This document shows, piece by piece, positions 1 to 10,094 of a DNA stretch of 64,000 nucleotides. The notes under the pieces were generated by a model. The model was not told where the DNA came from and did no database searches. It worked only from the letters and a program-made list of their open reading frames with translations. A program made the position numbers and the translations under genes. Positions within the stretch are counted from its first letter, which is position 1, and each line of letters begins with the position of its first letter. Origin of the DNA: Mesorhizobium sp. dw_380 (lineage in GTDB: Bacteria; Pseudomonadota; Alphaproteobacteria; Rhizobiales; Rhizobiaceae); contig NZ_JAFFIW010000002.1 in NCBI RefSeq assembly GCF_018588885.1, forward strand, positions 62,001-126,000, written 5' to 3'.

Positions 1-1196
1 TCGCTTTCCATCTCGACGATGAAGGCCGCGCGTTCGAGCTTCAGCGCCGGCAGTTCGGCCATCACCGCCTTGGTCAGGCCGACGGCGGCCGCGTGGCGAA
101 GCGAGGAAAGCTGCGCGGCGGCGATGTCATAGGCTTCGCGTGCGGCGGCGGCCTGCTTTTCCAGCCCGTGCAGGCGTTCCTCGCCGGCATCGAGATCGGC
201 AAGATCGGCAACCATCGTGTCGCGCAATTGCGCCAGATCATCGACGGCGACGCTGTGCTTGCGCGACGCCGCACGCAGCGAAAACAGCCGCTCCTCTGCC
301 TTTTCCAGCCGCTGCGGGTCATATTCCGTGGCGCGAAGCGCCGCCTCGACACCCGATTGCGCCGCGTCGAGCGACAGCATGGCTTCGTCCAGCGACTTGA
401 CCACGTCCTCGAGCAGGCCAGGCGCCTCCGTCGCCTTGCGTTGCAGGCGCCTCAGCAGACTGGCCAGTTGCGGCAAGGGCGAGGACGGGCCGGACAGCAC
501 ATCCTGCGCGTCATGGATTTCGGACGCGATCTTCTCGGCGCGCATCATATGGGCGCGCAGTTCGGCAAGTTCCGTTTCCTCGCCGGGCTGCGGATCGAGC
601 TTGGTCAGTTCCGCGACCGCGGCGCGCAGATAGTCGGCTTCGCGTGCGGCGGCAGCCACCTTGGCGCGGTGGCGCGTAAGCTCCTGCTCGCAGGCGCGCC
701 AGTGCCGCCATGCCTCACCGGTCGAGCGAACGGCGCCGAGATGACCACCGAAAGCGTCGAGCACGTCGCGGTGCGCACCGGGATCGACCAGGGCGCGCTC
801 ATCGTGCTGGCCGTGTATCTCGACCAGCGCGCGGCCGACATCGCGCATCAGGGTCACGCTGGATGGCTGGTCGTTGACGAACACGCGGGTGCGGCCGTCC
901 GCCGTCTGCACGCGGCGCAGGATGATGTCGCCGTCATCCTCGATGGCGTTTTCGACGAGCAGCGCGCGCACCGGATGATTGCGCGGCACATCGAACACGG
1001 CAATGACCTGGCCTTGTGCAGCGCCATGGCGCACCAGCGAGGCGTCGCCGCGCGCGCCGAGCGCCAGCGACAGGGCATCGAGCAGGATGGATTTGCCGGC
1101 GCCGGTTTCGCCGGTCAGCACGGAAAGGCCCGGCTGGAAATCGATATCCAGCTTCTCGATCAGGACGATATCGCGGATCGACAGTCTGGAAAGCAT
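1..1196 (-). CDS. recN: DNA repair protein RecN, 3' end cut by the window edge
   Basis: RecN is an SMC-like ATPase that acts early in double-strand break repair. Reading the minus strand from the ATG at 1196, about 398 codons stay open to the window edge with no stop. The N-terminus reads MLSRLSIRDIVLIEKLDIDF and is followed by a Walker A motif, GETGAGKS, near residue 34. Further on come the RecN-like segment IHGQHDERALVDP and a long charged region suited to the coiled coil. Full RecN is about 555 residues, so roughly the last 28 percent lies outside. It is the last gene of the bamD side of the dcw region, about 216 bases downstream of bamD and behind a terminator, so it probably has its own promoter. 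Confidence 0.93.
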   Translation of the reverse strand, partial: MLSRLSIRDIVLIEKLDIDFQPGLSVLTGETGAGKSILLDALSLALGARGDASLVRHGAAQGQVIAVFDVPRNHPVRALLVENAIEDDGDIILRRVQTADGRTRVFVNDQPSSVTLMRDVGRALVEIHGQHDERALVDPGAHRDVLDAFGGHLGAVRSTGEAWRHWRACEQELTRHRAKVAAAAREADYLRAAVAELTKLDPQPGEETELAELRAHMMRAEKIASEIHDAQDVLSGPSSPLPQLASLLRRLQRKATEAPGLLEDVVKSLDEAMLSLDAAQSGVEAALRATEYDPQRLEKAEERLFSLRAASRKHSVAVDDLAQLRDTMVADLADLDAGEERLHGLEKQAAAAREAYDIAAAQLSSLRHAAAVGLTKAVMAELPALKLERAAFIVEMES

Positions 1197-1215
1197 CAGA
1201 ACCCGGACCTCAAGC

Positions 1216-1260
1216 AATTCCAGGAAAAGTGCGTAGCGGTTTTCCCACGGGAATTGCGTA
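1216..1260. repeat. dispersed rhizobial palindromic repeat (GCAATTCC-ended type)
   Basis: The ends are inverted (CAATTCC at the left, GGAATTG at the right) around a core AAAAGTGCGTAGCGGTTTT. The same core occurs in the ATGCATGTCG-ended repeats at 27791, 35900 and 45229. It lies in the recN upstream region. The family is familiar from rhizobial intergenic DNA; that assignment is from memory. Confidence 0.6.
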
Positions 1261-1381
1261 GAACAAAAAGTTGGGACGGTTCAACGAGTCAATCAAATCA
1301 CTGAACCGCTGTGGAGCGGCACGCGACCGGTTGGAGTCGCAGCGCCGCACTATCTTTTTGTTTCAGCATCGGATCAATCCG

Positions 1382-1408
1382 AAAAAGCGCGTCGCTGCGA
1401 CGCGCTTT
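1382..1408 (-). terminator. Rho-independent terminator of bamD
   Basis: A perfect 11-bp stem (1384-1394 with 1398-1408) has a 3-base loop. Read on the minus strand it is followed by a run of five T residues. It begins 5 bases past the bamD stop codon. Confidence 0.85.
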
Positions 1409-1412
1409 GGGA

Positions 1413-2282
1413 TCAGGCGCCGGTGATCAGCTTCCCCGCCTTGGATATCCACGATCCGGCATTCTCGCGCGGTGCCAGCCCGTTGCTCTGCAGGAGCTTG
1501 TAGGAATCCTTGTACCACGAGCTGTCGGGATAGTTGGTGCCGAGCACCGCGGCGGCCGTCTGGGCTTCCGAGGTCAGCCCCATCGCGTAATAGCTTTCGG
1601 TGAGGCGGGCGAGCGCTTCCTCGACATGGCGGGTGTTGGAATAATTCTCCACCACGTTGCGGAAACGCTTGACGGCGGCGATGTATTCGCGGCGCTCCAG
1701 ATAATAGCGGCCGATCTGCATTTCCTTGCCGGCGAGCTGGTCGTTGGCGAAGCGGATCTTCTCCTTGGCGTCGTCGACATATTCCGACGTCGGCCAGCGC
1801 GTGACGAGATCCTGCATCGTCTGCACGGTCTGGCGCGCTTCCTTCTGATCCTGCGTCACGTCCTTGATCTGGCGGTAGTAGCTCAGGCCGATGATGTATT
1901 GCGCATAGGGCGCGTCATCGGTGGACGGATAAAGCGCCAGATAGCGCTTGGCCGACGAAATCGCATCGTCGTAGCTGCCCTTCCGGTAGTCGGCGAACGC
2001 GCCCATCACCATCGATTTACGGGCCCATTCCGAATAGGGATGCTGGCGGTCGACGGCGTCGAACTTCTTGCTCGCCTCGTCCAGGCGTCCGGCATTCAAA
2101 TTGGCGAGGCCCTGGTTGTAGAGAACGTCGGCCGGCTCGGTCTGGTCGACATAGGTCGAAAGGTCGATGTCTTTCTCCGACGACATGCAGGCCGACAGAA
2201 AGAGCGATGGAACAACCACCGAAAGCACCAGGAGAACAGACCGCTGGGGCGCCTTCGATTGACCGGCTCGCTTGAAGAACAT
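1413..2282 (-). CDS. bamD: outer membrane assembly lipoprotein BamD
   Basis: BamD is the essential lipoprotein partner of BamA in the machine that folds beta-barrel proteins into the outer membrane. The 289-residue product starts [10 protein letters not shown], has a hydrophobic signal segment and a lipobox ending LSAC near residue 32. A TPR-rich body follows ([20 protein letters not shown] and similar repeats), typical of the ComL/YfiO family. The reading frame stays open upstream to 2558, but that extension runs through repeat DNA and would bury the signal peptide, so the start at 2282 is preferred. In rhizobia bamD regularly lies between lpxC and recN, as here. Confidence 0.93.
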   Translation of the reverse strand: MFFKRAGQSKAPQRSVLLVLSVVVPSLFLSACMSSEKDIDLSTYVDQTEPADVLYNQGLANLNAGRLDEASKKFDAVDRQHPYSEWARKSMVMGAFADYRKGSYDDAISSAKRYLALYPSTDDAPYAQYIIGLSYYRQIKDVTQDQKEARQTVQTMQDLVTRWPTSEYVDDAKEKIRFANDQLAGKEMQIGRYYLERREYIAAVKRFRNVVENYSNTRHVEEALARLTESYYAMGLTSEAQTAAAVLGTNYPDSSWYKDSYKLLQSNGLAPRENAGSWISKAGKLITGA

Positions 2283-2321
2283 GATTGGATTGCGCCCTTT
2301 CGGCGTTATTTTAGTGCCTCT

Positions 2322-2367
2322 TGCATGCTGTTGTCCCAAAACTGGTCCCCACTTTTGAGCGACATGC
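2322..2367. repeat. dispersed GCATG...CATGC palindromic repeat, copy 1
   Basis: GCATGCTGTTGTCCCAAAAC at the left end mirrors ACTTTTGAGCGACATGC at the right end. The arrangement matches copies at 27791, 35900 and 45229. It lies in the 263-bp gap between lpxC and bamD, just upstream of bamD; no other element was recognised there. Confidence 0.65.
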
Positions 2368-2545
2368 ACTAATCGACGGCAGCAGCCATAAACCATAACC
2401 GCCTTGCCCGGCAACGCTATCTCCGGGCAATCGCACATTTTTGTGGCGGCGAGGCGGCGCTGGAACATCCCTGCGATTTCCCCGACGGGTGGTGCATTCC
2501 TGCAACACCCGGCATCCCGCCAAAGGTCGAAAAATATTGCGGAGC

Positions 2546-3496
2546 TCAGATCATCCAAGGTGCGTAGAGCGGCGCATTGACGGCGCTCATCTCCGCCGCG
2601 CGACCACGCTCGCGGCGCGTCGTCTCGACGATCTCGAAGGCCGTGCGGTCCGACAGCAGGCGCCGCAGCGCGGCGGCATTCAGCCTGTGGCCGCCACGAT
2701 AGGAGCGGAAACAGCCGATGAAGCGGGCTCCGGCCAGCGCCAGGTCACCCATGGCGTCGAGCGTCTTGTGGCGCACGAATTCGTTGGGATAGCGCAGGCC
2801 GCCCATATTGATGACGCGGTTGTCGTCACCGATGACAAGCGAATTTTCGAGCGAGGATCCCAGCGCATAGCCAGCTGCCCACAGCCGCTCGACATCCTTC
2901 ATGAAGCCGAAGGTGCGGGCCCGCGCGATGTCACGGCGGAAAATGTCGGCGTTGATGTCGGAGGCGAAGAGCTGACGGCCGATCGCCGGGCTTTCGAAAT
3001 CGATCTCGATCTCGAAGCGGGTGCCGTCATAGGGCCTGAACTCCGCCCAGGAAGCGCCGTTCTCGATGCGGACCGGCTTGACGACCCTGATGTAGCGCCG
3101 CTTGACTGGCAACTTCTCGATGCCGGCCTGGTCGATGGCTTCCACGAAGGCCATGGCGCTGCCGTCGAGGATGGGAACCTCGTGGCCGTCGATCTCGATC
3201 ATGACATTGTCGATGCCGAGCCCGAACAGCGCGGCCATGATGTGCTCGACGGTGGCGATGTGCTCGCCCGAGGGATCGCCAAGCATGGTGCAAAGGTCAG
3301 TGGCGCCGATCTCGGAAAACAGGGCACGGAACTCGCGGCCCTGCCCTTCCCCATTGACCAGCTGGAACATGATACCGGTATCGGCATCCGCGGGCAGGAA
3401 ACTGATGGAAACTTCTTTGCCGCTGTGGACGCCCGTGCCTGTAAGCGACGCGCGCGTCTTCACTGTCGTCTGGTAGTCGTGCAAGACAATCCCCAT
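2546..3496 (-). CDS. lpxC: UDP-3-O-acyl-N-acetylglucosamine deacetylase LpxC
   Basis: LpxC is the zinc deacetylase that commits UDP-acyl-GlcNAc to lipid A synthesis in the cytosol. The 316-residue form starts [20 protein letters not shown], the usual LpxC N-terminus. An upstream in-frame ATG at 3568 would add 24 unconserved residues and is rejected. Visible motifs include [10 protein letters not shown] near the N-terminus, [11 protein letters not shown] (zinc-ligand histidine region) and [16 protein letters not shown] (second zinc/catalytic region). It lies downstream of ftsZ, separated by a strong hairpin, so it is probably transcribed from the AT-rich 3497-3716 stretch rather than only by read-through. 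Confidence 0.95.
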   Translation of the reverse strand: MGIVLHDYQTTVKTRASLTGTGVHSGKEVSISFLPADADTGIMFQLVNGEGQGREFRALFSEIGATDLCTMLGDPSGEHIATVEHIMAALFGLGIDNVMIEIDGHEVPILDGSAMAFVEAIDQAGIEKLPVKRRYIRVVKPVRIENGASWAEFRPYDGTRFEIEIDFESPAIGRQLFASDINADIFRRDIARARTFGFMKDVERLWAAGYALGSSLENSLVIGDDNRVINMGGLRYPNEFVRHKTLDAMGDLALAGARFIGCFRSYRGGHRLNAAALRRLLSDRTAFEIVETTRRERGRAAEMSAVNAPLYAPWMI

Positions 3497-3707
3497 AAGC
3501 CCGAAATGCCTAGGACCGCTTCTCCAGCCCGAGGGCGCGGCTCTTGTTAAATCGGCAGGCAGGGCCACTTCCCCGAAATCCCGGCAGACCGACTATGGTA
3601 GGCAGCGAAGATAATGTCCCGGCAGGGAGACTCCAAATCACGGTTTCTTACTCTTTGTAACCGCGAACTGGAACATGTACGGCATCATAAGTGTTTGATT
3701 TTACAGC

Positions 3708-3752
3708 CTTTAAAACGTTAACAGGCAAGCAATTCCTTGCCTGCCTGTTAAC
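3708..3752 (-). terminator. strong hairpin after ftsZ, probable terminator
   Basis: GTTAACAGGC at 3717-3726 pairs perfectly with GCCTGTTAAC at 3743-3752, and the loop can form a further inner stem. On the minus strand the stem is followed by GTTTTAAA. It lies 23 bases past the ftsZ stop and would partly separate lpxC from the dcw transcript. Confidence 0.7.
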
Positions 3753-3775
3753 AAGTGTTACAGTCCGTTAACCGC

Positions 3776-5458
3776 TCAGTTGGCCTGGCGGCGCAGGAAC
3801 GCCGGAATCTCCAGCTGATCGTCGTCCTGAGTCGCCCTGGTCTGCGGCGTCAGGCGGCCCTGGTCATCCAGCTGGCCGCGGCGTGGCGCGTAAAGCTGGG
3901 CGTCCTGGCTGGCGAGACGGCGCACTTCGGGAGCCGCCTGGCGCAGCTTGGGCTCGCGCGGCTGCGCCGGCTGCAGCCGAGCGGGTTCCTCTTCGCGGCG
4001 GGTCAGGCCGTTGGTCAGGCGCTTCAGCAAGCCCATCGGCCCGCTGTTGTTCTCATGGTCGGCCGGACGGCTCTTGGCATCCACCTCGGCCTTCACCACC
4101 GGCGGAAAGTCCTCGACGCGCGGCATCCGCTGCGGCGCCATCGCCACCGGCTGCTGGACCTCGCGCAGCATTTCGCGCGGCTGCGGAGCCGGCTGCATCA
4201 TCTGCTGGACGACCGGCTGCGGCATCGGCTGCTGCGGCGGCGCCTGGAAGATCTTGCTCTGCGGGCGGAAATCGTCCGCATGGGGGACAGGAGCCGGACG
4301 CGCCTGCGCCATGGCGGCGGCGTTTGCCTCGGCAAGCCGAATGGCTTCGGCGACAGGGTCCGCGGCGCGCGGCTCATAAGCGGGCTGCTGGACCGGTGCC
4401 GGGCGGCTTTCCACGGCAGCCACGGCCGGACGGACGGCTGGCTTTTGCGGTGCGGCACGGATCGAGATCGGCGCGGCGGCGATTTCAGCCGCCGACTTGT
4501 CGATGCCGGTGGCAACCACCGAGACCCGGATGACGCCTTCGAGTTCCTCGTCGAAAGTGGCGCCCAGGATGATGTTGGCGTCCTGGTCGACTTCCTCGCG
4601 GATGCGGGTCGCCGCTTCGTCGACTTCGAACAGGGTGAGGTCGCGGCCGCCGGTGATCGAGATCAGCAGGCCCTTGGCGCCTCTCATCGAGGTCTCGTCG
4701 AGCAGCGGGTTGGCGATCGCGGCCTCGGCGGCGGCCATCGCGCGACCCTCGCCCGAAGCTTCGCCGGTTCCCATCATCGCCTTGCCCATCTCGCGCATCA
4801 CCGAACGCACGTCGGCGAAGTCGAGGTTGATCAGGCCTTCCTTGACCATCAGGTCGGTGATGCAGGCAACACCGGAATAGAGCACCTGGTCGGCCATGGC
4901 GAAGGCGTCGGCGAAGGTGGTCTTGTCATTGGCCAGCCGGAACAGGTTCTGGTTGGGGATGACGATCAGGGTATCGACGCATTTCTGCAGTTCCTCGATG
5001 CCGAGGTCGGCCGTCTTCATGCGGCGCTGGCCTTCGAAGTGGAACGGCTTGGTGACGACGCCGACGGTGAGGATGCCCCTTTCGCGGGCGGCCCGCGCCA
5101 CGACCGGAGCCGCACCGGTGCCGGTGCCACCGCCCATGCCGGCGGTGACGAAGCACATATGGGTGTTGGACAGGTGATCGATGATCTCGTCGATGCACTC
5201 TTCCGCCGCCGCGCGGCCGACTTCAGGCTGCGAGCCGGCGCCGAGGCCTTCGGTGACATGCGCGCCGAGCTGGATCAGCCGGTCGGCCTTCGACATGGTC
5301 AACGCCTGCGCGTCGGTGTTGGCGACAACGAACTCGACACCGCGCAGACCGGCGGTGATCATGTTGTTGACGGCATTGCCGCCGCCGCCGCCGACACCGA
5401 ACACGGTGATGCGTGGCTTAAGCTCGGTGATGTCCGGCTTCTGCAGATTGATGGTCAT
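3776..5458 (-). CDS. ftsZ: cell division GTPase FtsZ
   Basis: FtsZ is the tubulin homologue that forms the division ring. The 560-residue protein has the nucleotide-binding loop [13 protein letters not shown] near residue 20 and the tubulin signature [10 protein letters not shown] near residue 110. The GTPase domain is complete to about residue 320. A long Pro/Gln/Ala-rich linker of about 200 residues follows, and the conserved C-terminal peptide [15 protein letters not shown] ends the protein; this peptide binds FtsA and other partners. The long linker is typical of alphaproteobacterial FtsZ. It lies 66 bases downstream of ftsA. Confidence 0.97.
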   Translation of the reverse strand: MTINLQKPDITELKPRITVFGVGGGGGNAVNNMITAGLRGVEFVVANTDAQALTMSKADRLIQLGAHVTEGLGAGSQPEVGRAAAEECIDEIIDHLSNTHMCFVTAGMGGGTGTGAAPVVARAARERGILTVGVVTKPFHFEGQRRMKTADLGIEELQKCVDTLIVIPNQNLFRLANDKTTFADAFAMADQVLYSGVACITDLMVKEGLINLDFADVRSVMREMGKAMMGTGEASGEGRAMAAAEAAIANPLLDETSMRGAKGLLISITGGRDLTLFEVDEAATRIREEVDQDANIILGATFDEELEGVIRVSVVATGIDKSAAEIAAAPISIRAAPQKPAVRPAVAAVESRPAPVQQPAYEPRAADPVAEAIRLAEANAAAMAQARPAPVPHADDFRPQSKIFQAPPQQPMPQPVVQQMMQPAPQPREMLREVQQPVAMAPQRMPRVEDFPPVVKAEVDAKSRPADHENNSGPMGLLKRLTNGLTRREEEPARLQPAQPREPKLRQAAPEVRRLASQDAQLYAPRRGQLDDQGRLTPQTRATQDDDQLEIPAFLRRQAN

Positions 5459-5524
5459 TGTCTCCGTCCTTTGCCTTTCACGCCGCTTCGCCGCCGCGGC
5501 CGCCTATGGGGCTGTCCCCGTCAA

Positions 5525-6832
5525 TTAGAAACTGTCTCTCAACCACTGACTCATGCGATGCAGTTTTCCGCCCGTTCCGGTCATCCTGAGACCGGAAATG
5601 CCTTTCGCCGGATGGCTCTCGAAACTCGCCATCTGCGGATAGATCAGAAGCCCGACCGCAGCCGAAAAAGCCGGCCCCTTGGCCGCTTCGGGCAGGCCCG
5701 CCACGCCAAGCGGGCGGCCGATGCGCACATTGCGCCCCAGGATGCGGCGCGCCGCCTCCGGCAGGCCGGCCAGCTGGCTGGCGCCGCCGGTGAGCACGAC
5801 GCGCTTGCCGACCGCATTGCCGTAACCGGACTTGTTCAGCCGGTCGCGCAGGAGTTCGAGCGTCTCGTCGATGCGGGCGCGCACGATGCGCGTCATCACC
5901 GAACGCGGGATCTGCAGCGGCACATCGCCATCGTCGCCGATCGGCTGGATCGAGACCAGGTCGCGGTCGTCGGCACTGCCCGGCAGCGCCGAGCCATGCA
6001 TCACCTTGAGCCGCTCGGCGGCGTCGAGCGAAGTCGAAAGCCCCTTGGCCATGTCAAGCGTAACATGGTTGCCACCAATGGCGATGGCATCGCCATGGAC
6101 GAACCTGCCTTCGGAAAACACCGAAATGGTCGTCGTGCCGCCGCCCATGTCGATGCAGGCCGCGCCAAGCTCCAGCTCGTCATCGACCAGTGCCGCCAGC
6201 CCGCTGGCATAGGGTGTTGCCACCATGCGCTCGACCGACAGATGCGAGCGGTTGATCGAGAGCTCCAAATTGCGCATCGGGGCCGCGTCCCCTGTCAGCA
6301 CATGCATGTCGACGCCAAGCGCATCGCCGACCATGCCGCGCGGATCGCGCACGCCACGCTCGGCATCCAGCGAAAATCCGACGGGCATCGAATGGATCAC
6401 CTCGCGCTCCGCCTTCAGCGCCTGCTTGGCGCCGGCACCGAGCACGCGCTTGATATCGGCCTCGTCGGCCTCATGGCCGCCAAGATTGATGGTCGCCGAG
6501 AAGCTTTCGCTCTTCAGACGGCCGGCGGTCATGTTGACGATGAGCGAATCGACCGTCAGCCCCGCCATGCGCTCGGCGGCATCGACGGACAGCCGGATGG
6601 CGTGCTCGGCGCGATCGAGATCGATGACCACACCCGACTTCACGCCTTGCGATTTCTGGTGGCCGATGCCGATGACCTGGATCCGGTGCGAACGGCCGCG
6701 CAAGAGCTTGCCGTCATCATTCGGCTTGAGCTTGGCCACCATGCAGCAGACCTTGTTCGAGCCGACATCCAGCACCGTCAGGGTGCCGGAACGGCGCGAC
6801 GAGGCATCGCCAGAACCGCCAAGCCAGCTCAT
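5525..6832 (-). CDS. ftsA: cell division protein FtsA
   Basis: FtsA is the actin-fold protein that tethers FtsZ to the membrane. The 435-residue product shows the actin-family phosphate segments LDVGSNKVCCMVAK (near residue 20) and IDMGGGTTTISVF (near 222), the adenosine segment VVLTGGASQLAGL, and a C-terminal amphipathic end (SQWLRDSF) consistent with the membrane-targeting helix. Its ATG overlaps the ftsQ stop region by 4 bases (6829-6832), suggesting translational coupling. The next gene is ftsZ. Confidence 0.96.
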   Translation of the reverse strand: MSWLGGSGDASSRRSGTLTVLDVGSNKVCCMVAKLKPNDDGKLLRGRSHRIQVIGIGHQKSQGVKSGVVIDLDRAEHAIRLSVDAAERMAGLTVDSLIVNMTAGRLKSESFSATINLGGHEADEADIKRVLGAGAKQALKAEREVIHSMPVGFSLDAERGVRDPRGMVGDALGVDMHVLTGDAAPMRNLELSINRSHLSVERMVATPYASGLAALVDDELELGAACIDMGGGTTTISVFSEGRFVHGDAIAIGGNHVTLDMAKGLSTSLDAAERLKVMHGSALPGSADDRDLVSIQPIGDDGDVPLQIPRSVMTRIVRARIDETLELLRDRLNKSGYGNAVGKRVVLTGGASQLAGLPEAARRILGRNVRIGRPLGVAGLPEAAKGPAFSAAVGLLIYPQMASFESHPAKGISGLRMTGTGGKLHRMSQWLRDSF

Positions 6833-7791
6833 ATCTTCGTCTCCGGCTTGCGCTTGAGGGTTTTCGGCTTCTCGTTGAGCGCGGCCTCGCGCTGCGTTGC
6901 AGCTTCAGGCGTCAGCTGCACGACCAGCCGGTCGGTCAGGCGCATGTCGACAGCGGCGATGTCGCGCGACAAAAGTCCTTTGTCGTGGTCCATCTTGACC
7001 AGTTCGGCGAGCGCCTGATCCTCGTCATCCTCGGGCAGCTTGATGGTGATGCCATTGTCCAGCTTCAGGTCCCAGCGCCGCTCGCCGACACGGATGTAGC
7101 CTTTGATCCGGCTGGCGAGGTCGGGATATTTTTCGATCTTGGCCAGGAAGTCCGGCGCTTTGGCCGGCGCGCCGGTACCGATCAGAAGCGGCAGCAGCAC
7201 CTGCTTGCCGCCCGAGAACGGCGCGATGACGGCGCCATCCCTCTCGATGACCGAGAGATCATTGCCCTGCTGCCAGAGCGCGAAAGCCTCGCGCTCCTCG
7301 ACGCGCACCTCCAGCGTGTGCGGATAGACCTTGCGCACCGCCGCGACCTCGATCCACGGCAGGCCCGAGATGCGCTCGCGCGCGGCCTCCGCGTCGAAGC
7401 CGATCAGCGACGTCCAGCCGTCGAGTTCGAGCCTGTCGAGAATGTCGATTTCCGAGGTCTGATGGTTGCCTACCACCTTGACCTGATCGACGGCGAAGCC
7501 TGTGCGGGCGGTGATGCTCTGGACGATGCCGTCGGCATGGCCGCCGAGATAGGCACCATAGGCGCCGCTCGAGGCGAGCAGCACGGCGGACATCATAGCG
7601 GCGGAGAAGCGCGGCGCTTCGAATTCGCCATCGCCCAGGCGCGCAAGGATGCGCACCGGGCGTCGAAGCACGCGCGGCAGGACGAAATGGCCTGATGACA
7701 ACGGCAGGCCGAACAGCGACGGCACAGCCGCCCCGTTCCCCTTGCCTTGTCCACATTTCAACGCAGACACGAAGCGTCCTCCACCATCCAA
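6829..7791 (-). CDS. ftsQ: cell division protein FtsQ
   Basis: FtsQ (DivIB family) is a bitopic inner membrane protein that links FtsL/FtsB to the early divisome. The product has a basic cytoplasmic N-terminus, a membrane segment around residues 64-84, then the POTRA domain beginning [20 protein letters not shown]. The FtsQ domain follows, with [21 protein letters not shown] start at 7791 gives 320 residues and overlaps ddl by 34 bases; a GTG at 7770 would give 313 residues with a shorter overlap and cannot be excluded. The 3' end overlaps ftsA by four bases. Confidence 0.92.
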   Translation of the reverse strand: MDGGGRFVSALKCGQGKGNGAAVPSLFGLPLSSGHFVLPRVLRRPVRILARLGDGEFEAPRFSAAMMSAVLLASSGAYGAYLGGHADGIVQSITARTGFAVDQVKVVGNHQTSEIDILDRLELDGWTSLIGFDAEAARERISGLPWIEVAAVRKVYPHTLEVRVEEREAFALWQQGNDLSVIERDGAVIAPFSGGKQVLLPLLIGTGAPAKAPDFLAKIEKYPDLASRIKGYIRVGERRWDLKLDNGITIKLPEDDEDQALAELVKMDHDKGLLSRDIAAVDMRLTDRLVVQLTPEAATQREAALNEKPKTLKRKPETKI

Positions 7792-8684
7792 CTCAACAGA
7801 TCGCCAAACGAGTGCCCGGCATGGGCGGCGATTTCAGGCACCAACGACGTCGGCGTCATGCCCGGCTGGGTATTGACCTCGAGCCATACAACCTCGCCAT
7901 TTTCGGAGTGACGATCGTCATAACGGAAGTCCGACCGGGAAACGCCCCGACAGCCGATCACTTGGTGAGCCTTGAGCGCCAGTGTTTGTATTTTTTGGTA
8001 AATATTCGGTGAAACTTTTGCGGGGCATTCGTGCTTTGATCCCCCGGCGACATATTTTGAATCATAGTCGTAGAAGGAATGCCCGGTCGGGATGATCTCG
8101 CAGACGCCGAGCGCCACATCGCCCATCACCGCGCAGGTCAGCTCCCGGCCGTGGATGTAGCGCTCGACCATGACGGTATCGCCGTATTTCCACTCGGACG
8201 AACCGATGACCTGCGGCGGATGCGACTGCCCCTCGCTGACGATGACGACGCCGAAGCTCGAGCCCTCACTGACCGGCTTGACCACATAGGGCGGTTTCAT
8301 CGGATGCTTGTCCTTGATGGCGAAGCGGCTGGTGACCTTCGATTCGGCAACAGGCATGCCGACCGATTTGGCAACCCGCTTGGCCTGCTCCTTGTTCATG
8401 GCCAGCGCCGAGGCGAGCACGCCGGAATGAGTGTAGGGAATGCCGAGATATTCGAGGATGCCCTGGATCGTACCATCCTCGCCGAACGGCCCATGCAGCG
8501 CATTGAAGGCGACATCAGGCTTGAGTTCGGCAAGCACCGAGCCGACATCGCGCCCGACATCGACGCGGGTGACCTGGTAGCCTTCCTTCTCCAGAGCATC
8601 GGCACATGCCTTTCCGGAGGACAGGGACACGGGCCGCTCGGACGAAAAACCTCCCAGCAGGACGGCCACATGCTTGCTTTTCAT
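7758..8684 (-). CDS. ddl: D-alanine--D-alanine ligase
   Basis: Ddl makes the D-Ala-D-Ala dipeptide that MurF adds to the muropeptide. The 308-residue ATP-grasp enzyme shows [17 protein letters not shown] at the N-terminus, [15 protein letters not shown] near residue 60, the Ser/Gly-rich loop [11 protein letters not shown], and the C-terminal signature [19 protein letters not shown]. It is the first gene after a 444-bp non-coding gap behind murB, unlike the tightly joined genes on either side, so an extra promoter for ddl-ftsQ-ftsA-ftsZ could lie in that gap. Confidence 0.95.
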   Translation of the reverse strand: MKSKHVAVLLGGFSSERPVSLSSGKACADALEKEGYQVTRVDVGRDVGSVLAELKPDVAFNALHGPFGEDGTIQGILEYLGIPYTHSGVLASALAMNKEQAKRVAKSVGMPVAESKVTSRFAIKDKHPMKPPYVVKPVSEGSSFGVVIVSEGQSHPPQVIGSSEWKYGDTVMVERYIHGRELTCAVMGDVALGVCEIIPTGHSFYDYDSKYVAGGSKHECPAKVSPNIYQKIQTLALKAHQVIGCRGVSRSDFRYDDRHSENGEVVWLEVNTQPGMTPTSLVPEIAAHAGHSFGDLLSWMVEDASCLR

Positions 8685-9128
8685 TCCCCGTCATCCCCTC
8701 TCACGGCGGACCAAAAACCAAGATTTCCGCAACATTGAGTCCGAGTCTCCCGGCAGGTTGCCCCCCAGACGGAAAACGCTGAAACGCGTCGAACGACTCA
8801 AATCAGGAAACGCTTTGGAGCAGAGAATCAGAGAGTTGATTCACTGGCAAGTGCTTATGATTCCGAGAGATTCACTTTCTGAGAAAATGGATGCGAAAAC
8901 CGTGTCACTGAGTCCCCTGAGCAACGGTCTTGTGCATTTTGGGAACGTGCTGAAGTTCATGCATCACATGAACCTCGAGATCAGCCAAGGTGTGCTGAGA
9001 TTCAGGTCAGGCCGAGTCGAAAACGATGGGCTTCGAGAACCGGAGCGGAGCGGACATTCGGGTCCGTGAGCACCGGAAGCGGAGAAGGCCGTCGTTTGCA
9101 GGCCGGCATCACCTGAATACCAGCACAC
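8685..9128. other. non-coding gap between murB and ddl
   Basis: I find no gene in this 444-bp stretch. Around 8830-8880 there are two imperfect copies of a GAGAGNTTGATTCACT-like string, and 9031-9094 is a dispersed repeat listed separately. It is the largest break in the dcw cluster and the most likely place for an internal promoter or processing site. Confidence 0.6.
9031..9094. repeat. dispersed ACCGGAGCGGAGCGGAC repeat, copy 1
   Basis: The core ACCGGAGCGGAGCGGACATT, then a GTCCGTGAGCACCGGAAGCG stretch, is nearly identical to 32201-32271. Partial inverted symmetry (GGCTTC with GAAGGCC, CGGAC with GTCCG) predicts a folded RNA. It ends 34 bases beyond the murB stop codon on the downstream side. 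Confidence 0.7.
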
Positions 9129-10094
9129 CTAAAGCAGTTGGCCGAGAAACTCCTGCACGGCATGTCCGGAGCGGAAATTGCCGATGCGCTTGATCTCCCA
9201 GTGCAGACGGATGCCCGAATGTTCGAGCACACGCGCGCGCACCGTCTCGCCGAGATATTCAAGGTCGTAGCCGGTCGCCGTGCCGGTGTTGATCATGAAG
9301 TTGCAGTGCATGGGCGACATCTGCGCACCGCCGATCATCAGGCCGCGGCAGCCCGCTCTGTCGATCTCCTTCCAGGCCGACGTGCCTTCCGGATTCTTGA
9401 ACGTGGAGCCGCCTGTCTTTTCGCGGATCGGCTGCACGGTCTCGCGGTGATTCTGCACCGCATCCATCGCCGCCTTGATCACCGCCTTGTCCTCGGCAAA
9501 GCCTTCGAACACGGCCGAGGTGAAGATCAGCCCGGTCGGTGCCGCCGAATGGCGATAGGCATAGCCCATGTCGGCTTTGCTCAACGTCTGGACATTGCCC
9601 TTGCGGTCGAGCGCACGCACCTCGACGACGCGCTCGCGTGTCTCGACGCCATTGGCGCCGGCGTTCATCCTGAGCGCCCCGCCAACGGCGCCTGGAATGC
9701 CGTGGTAGAAGTGGAAACCGCCAATGCCGGCCTCGAGCGCCACCGCCGCCACGCGCTTGTCAGGCATCGCCGCGCCGGCCTTGATCCTGATCGGCGAAAC
9801 AAGCTCGGCCTCGCCAAAGCCCTTGGCCGAAAGCCTGACCACGAAGCCCGGAATGCCGCCGTCGCGGACCAGAAGATTCGAGCCGACGCCGACGATGGTC
9901 AGCGGAATTTCCTCTGGAACCGCCTTGAGGAACGCGGCAAGGTCTTCCTCGTCCGCCGGCTGGAACAGTGCTTCGGCCAGGCCACCGGCGCGGAACCAGG
10001 TGATCTTGTCCATCTCGGCATTCGGCGTGATACGGCCGCGCAGGCCGGCAAGCCGGTTGCCAAGTCTGTCGATCAGGGCCTGGCCGTGCATCAT
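9129..10094 (-). CDS. murB: UDP-N-acetylenolpyruvoylglucosamine reductase MurB
   Basis: MurB is the FAD enzyme that reduces enolpyruvyl-UDP-GlcNAc to UDP-MurNAc. The 321-residue form starts at the ATG that overlaps the murC TGA (ATGA at 10091-10094). The frame is open far upstream but only as antisense-type read-through of murC. Motifs: [20 protein letters not shown] near residue 30, [20 protein letters not shown] (FAD contact), [18 protein letters not shown] near residue 130, and [20 protein letters not shown] near the C-terminus with the catalytic Ser region. The segment [20 protein letters not shown] is also typical. Confidence 0.96.
   Translation of the reverse strand: MMHGQALIDRLGNRLAGLRGRITPNAEMDKITWFRAGGLAEALFQPADEEDLAAFLKAVPEEIPLTIVGVGSNLLVRDGGIPGFVVRLSAKGFGEAELVSPIRIKAGAAMPDKRVAAVALEAGIGGFHFYHGIPGAVGGALRMNAGANGVETRERVVEVRALDRKGNVQTLSKADMGYAYRHSAAPTGLIFTSAVFEGFAEDKAVIKAAMDAVQNHRETVQPIREKTGGSTFKNPEGTSAWKEIDRAGCRGLMIGGAQMSPMHCNFMINTGTATGYDLEYLGETVRARVLEHSGIRLHWEIKRIGNFRSGHAVQEFLGQLL

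Noticed and set aside
93..1304. A 403-codon plus-strand open frame
   Set aside because: It is antisense to recN, whose minus-strand frame has a clear Walker A motif; the plus-strand product is low complexity.
3755..7018. A 1087-codon open frame on the plus strand across ftsZ and ftsA
   Set aside because: It is antisense to two intact division genes. High GC at third positions opens frames opposite real genes; its Arg/His/Gly-rich product matches no family.
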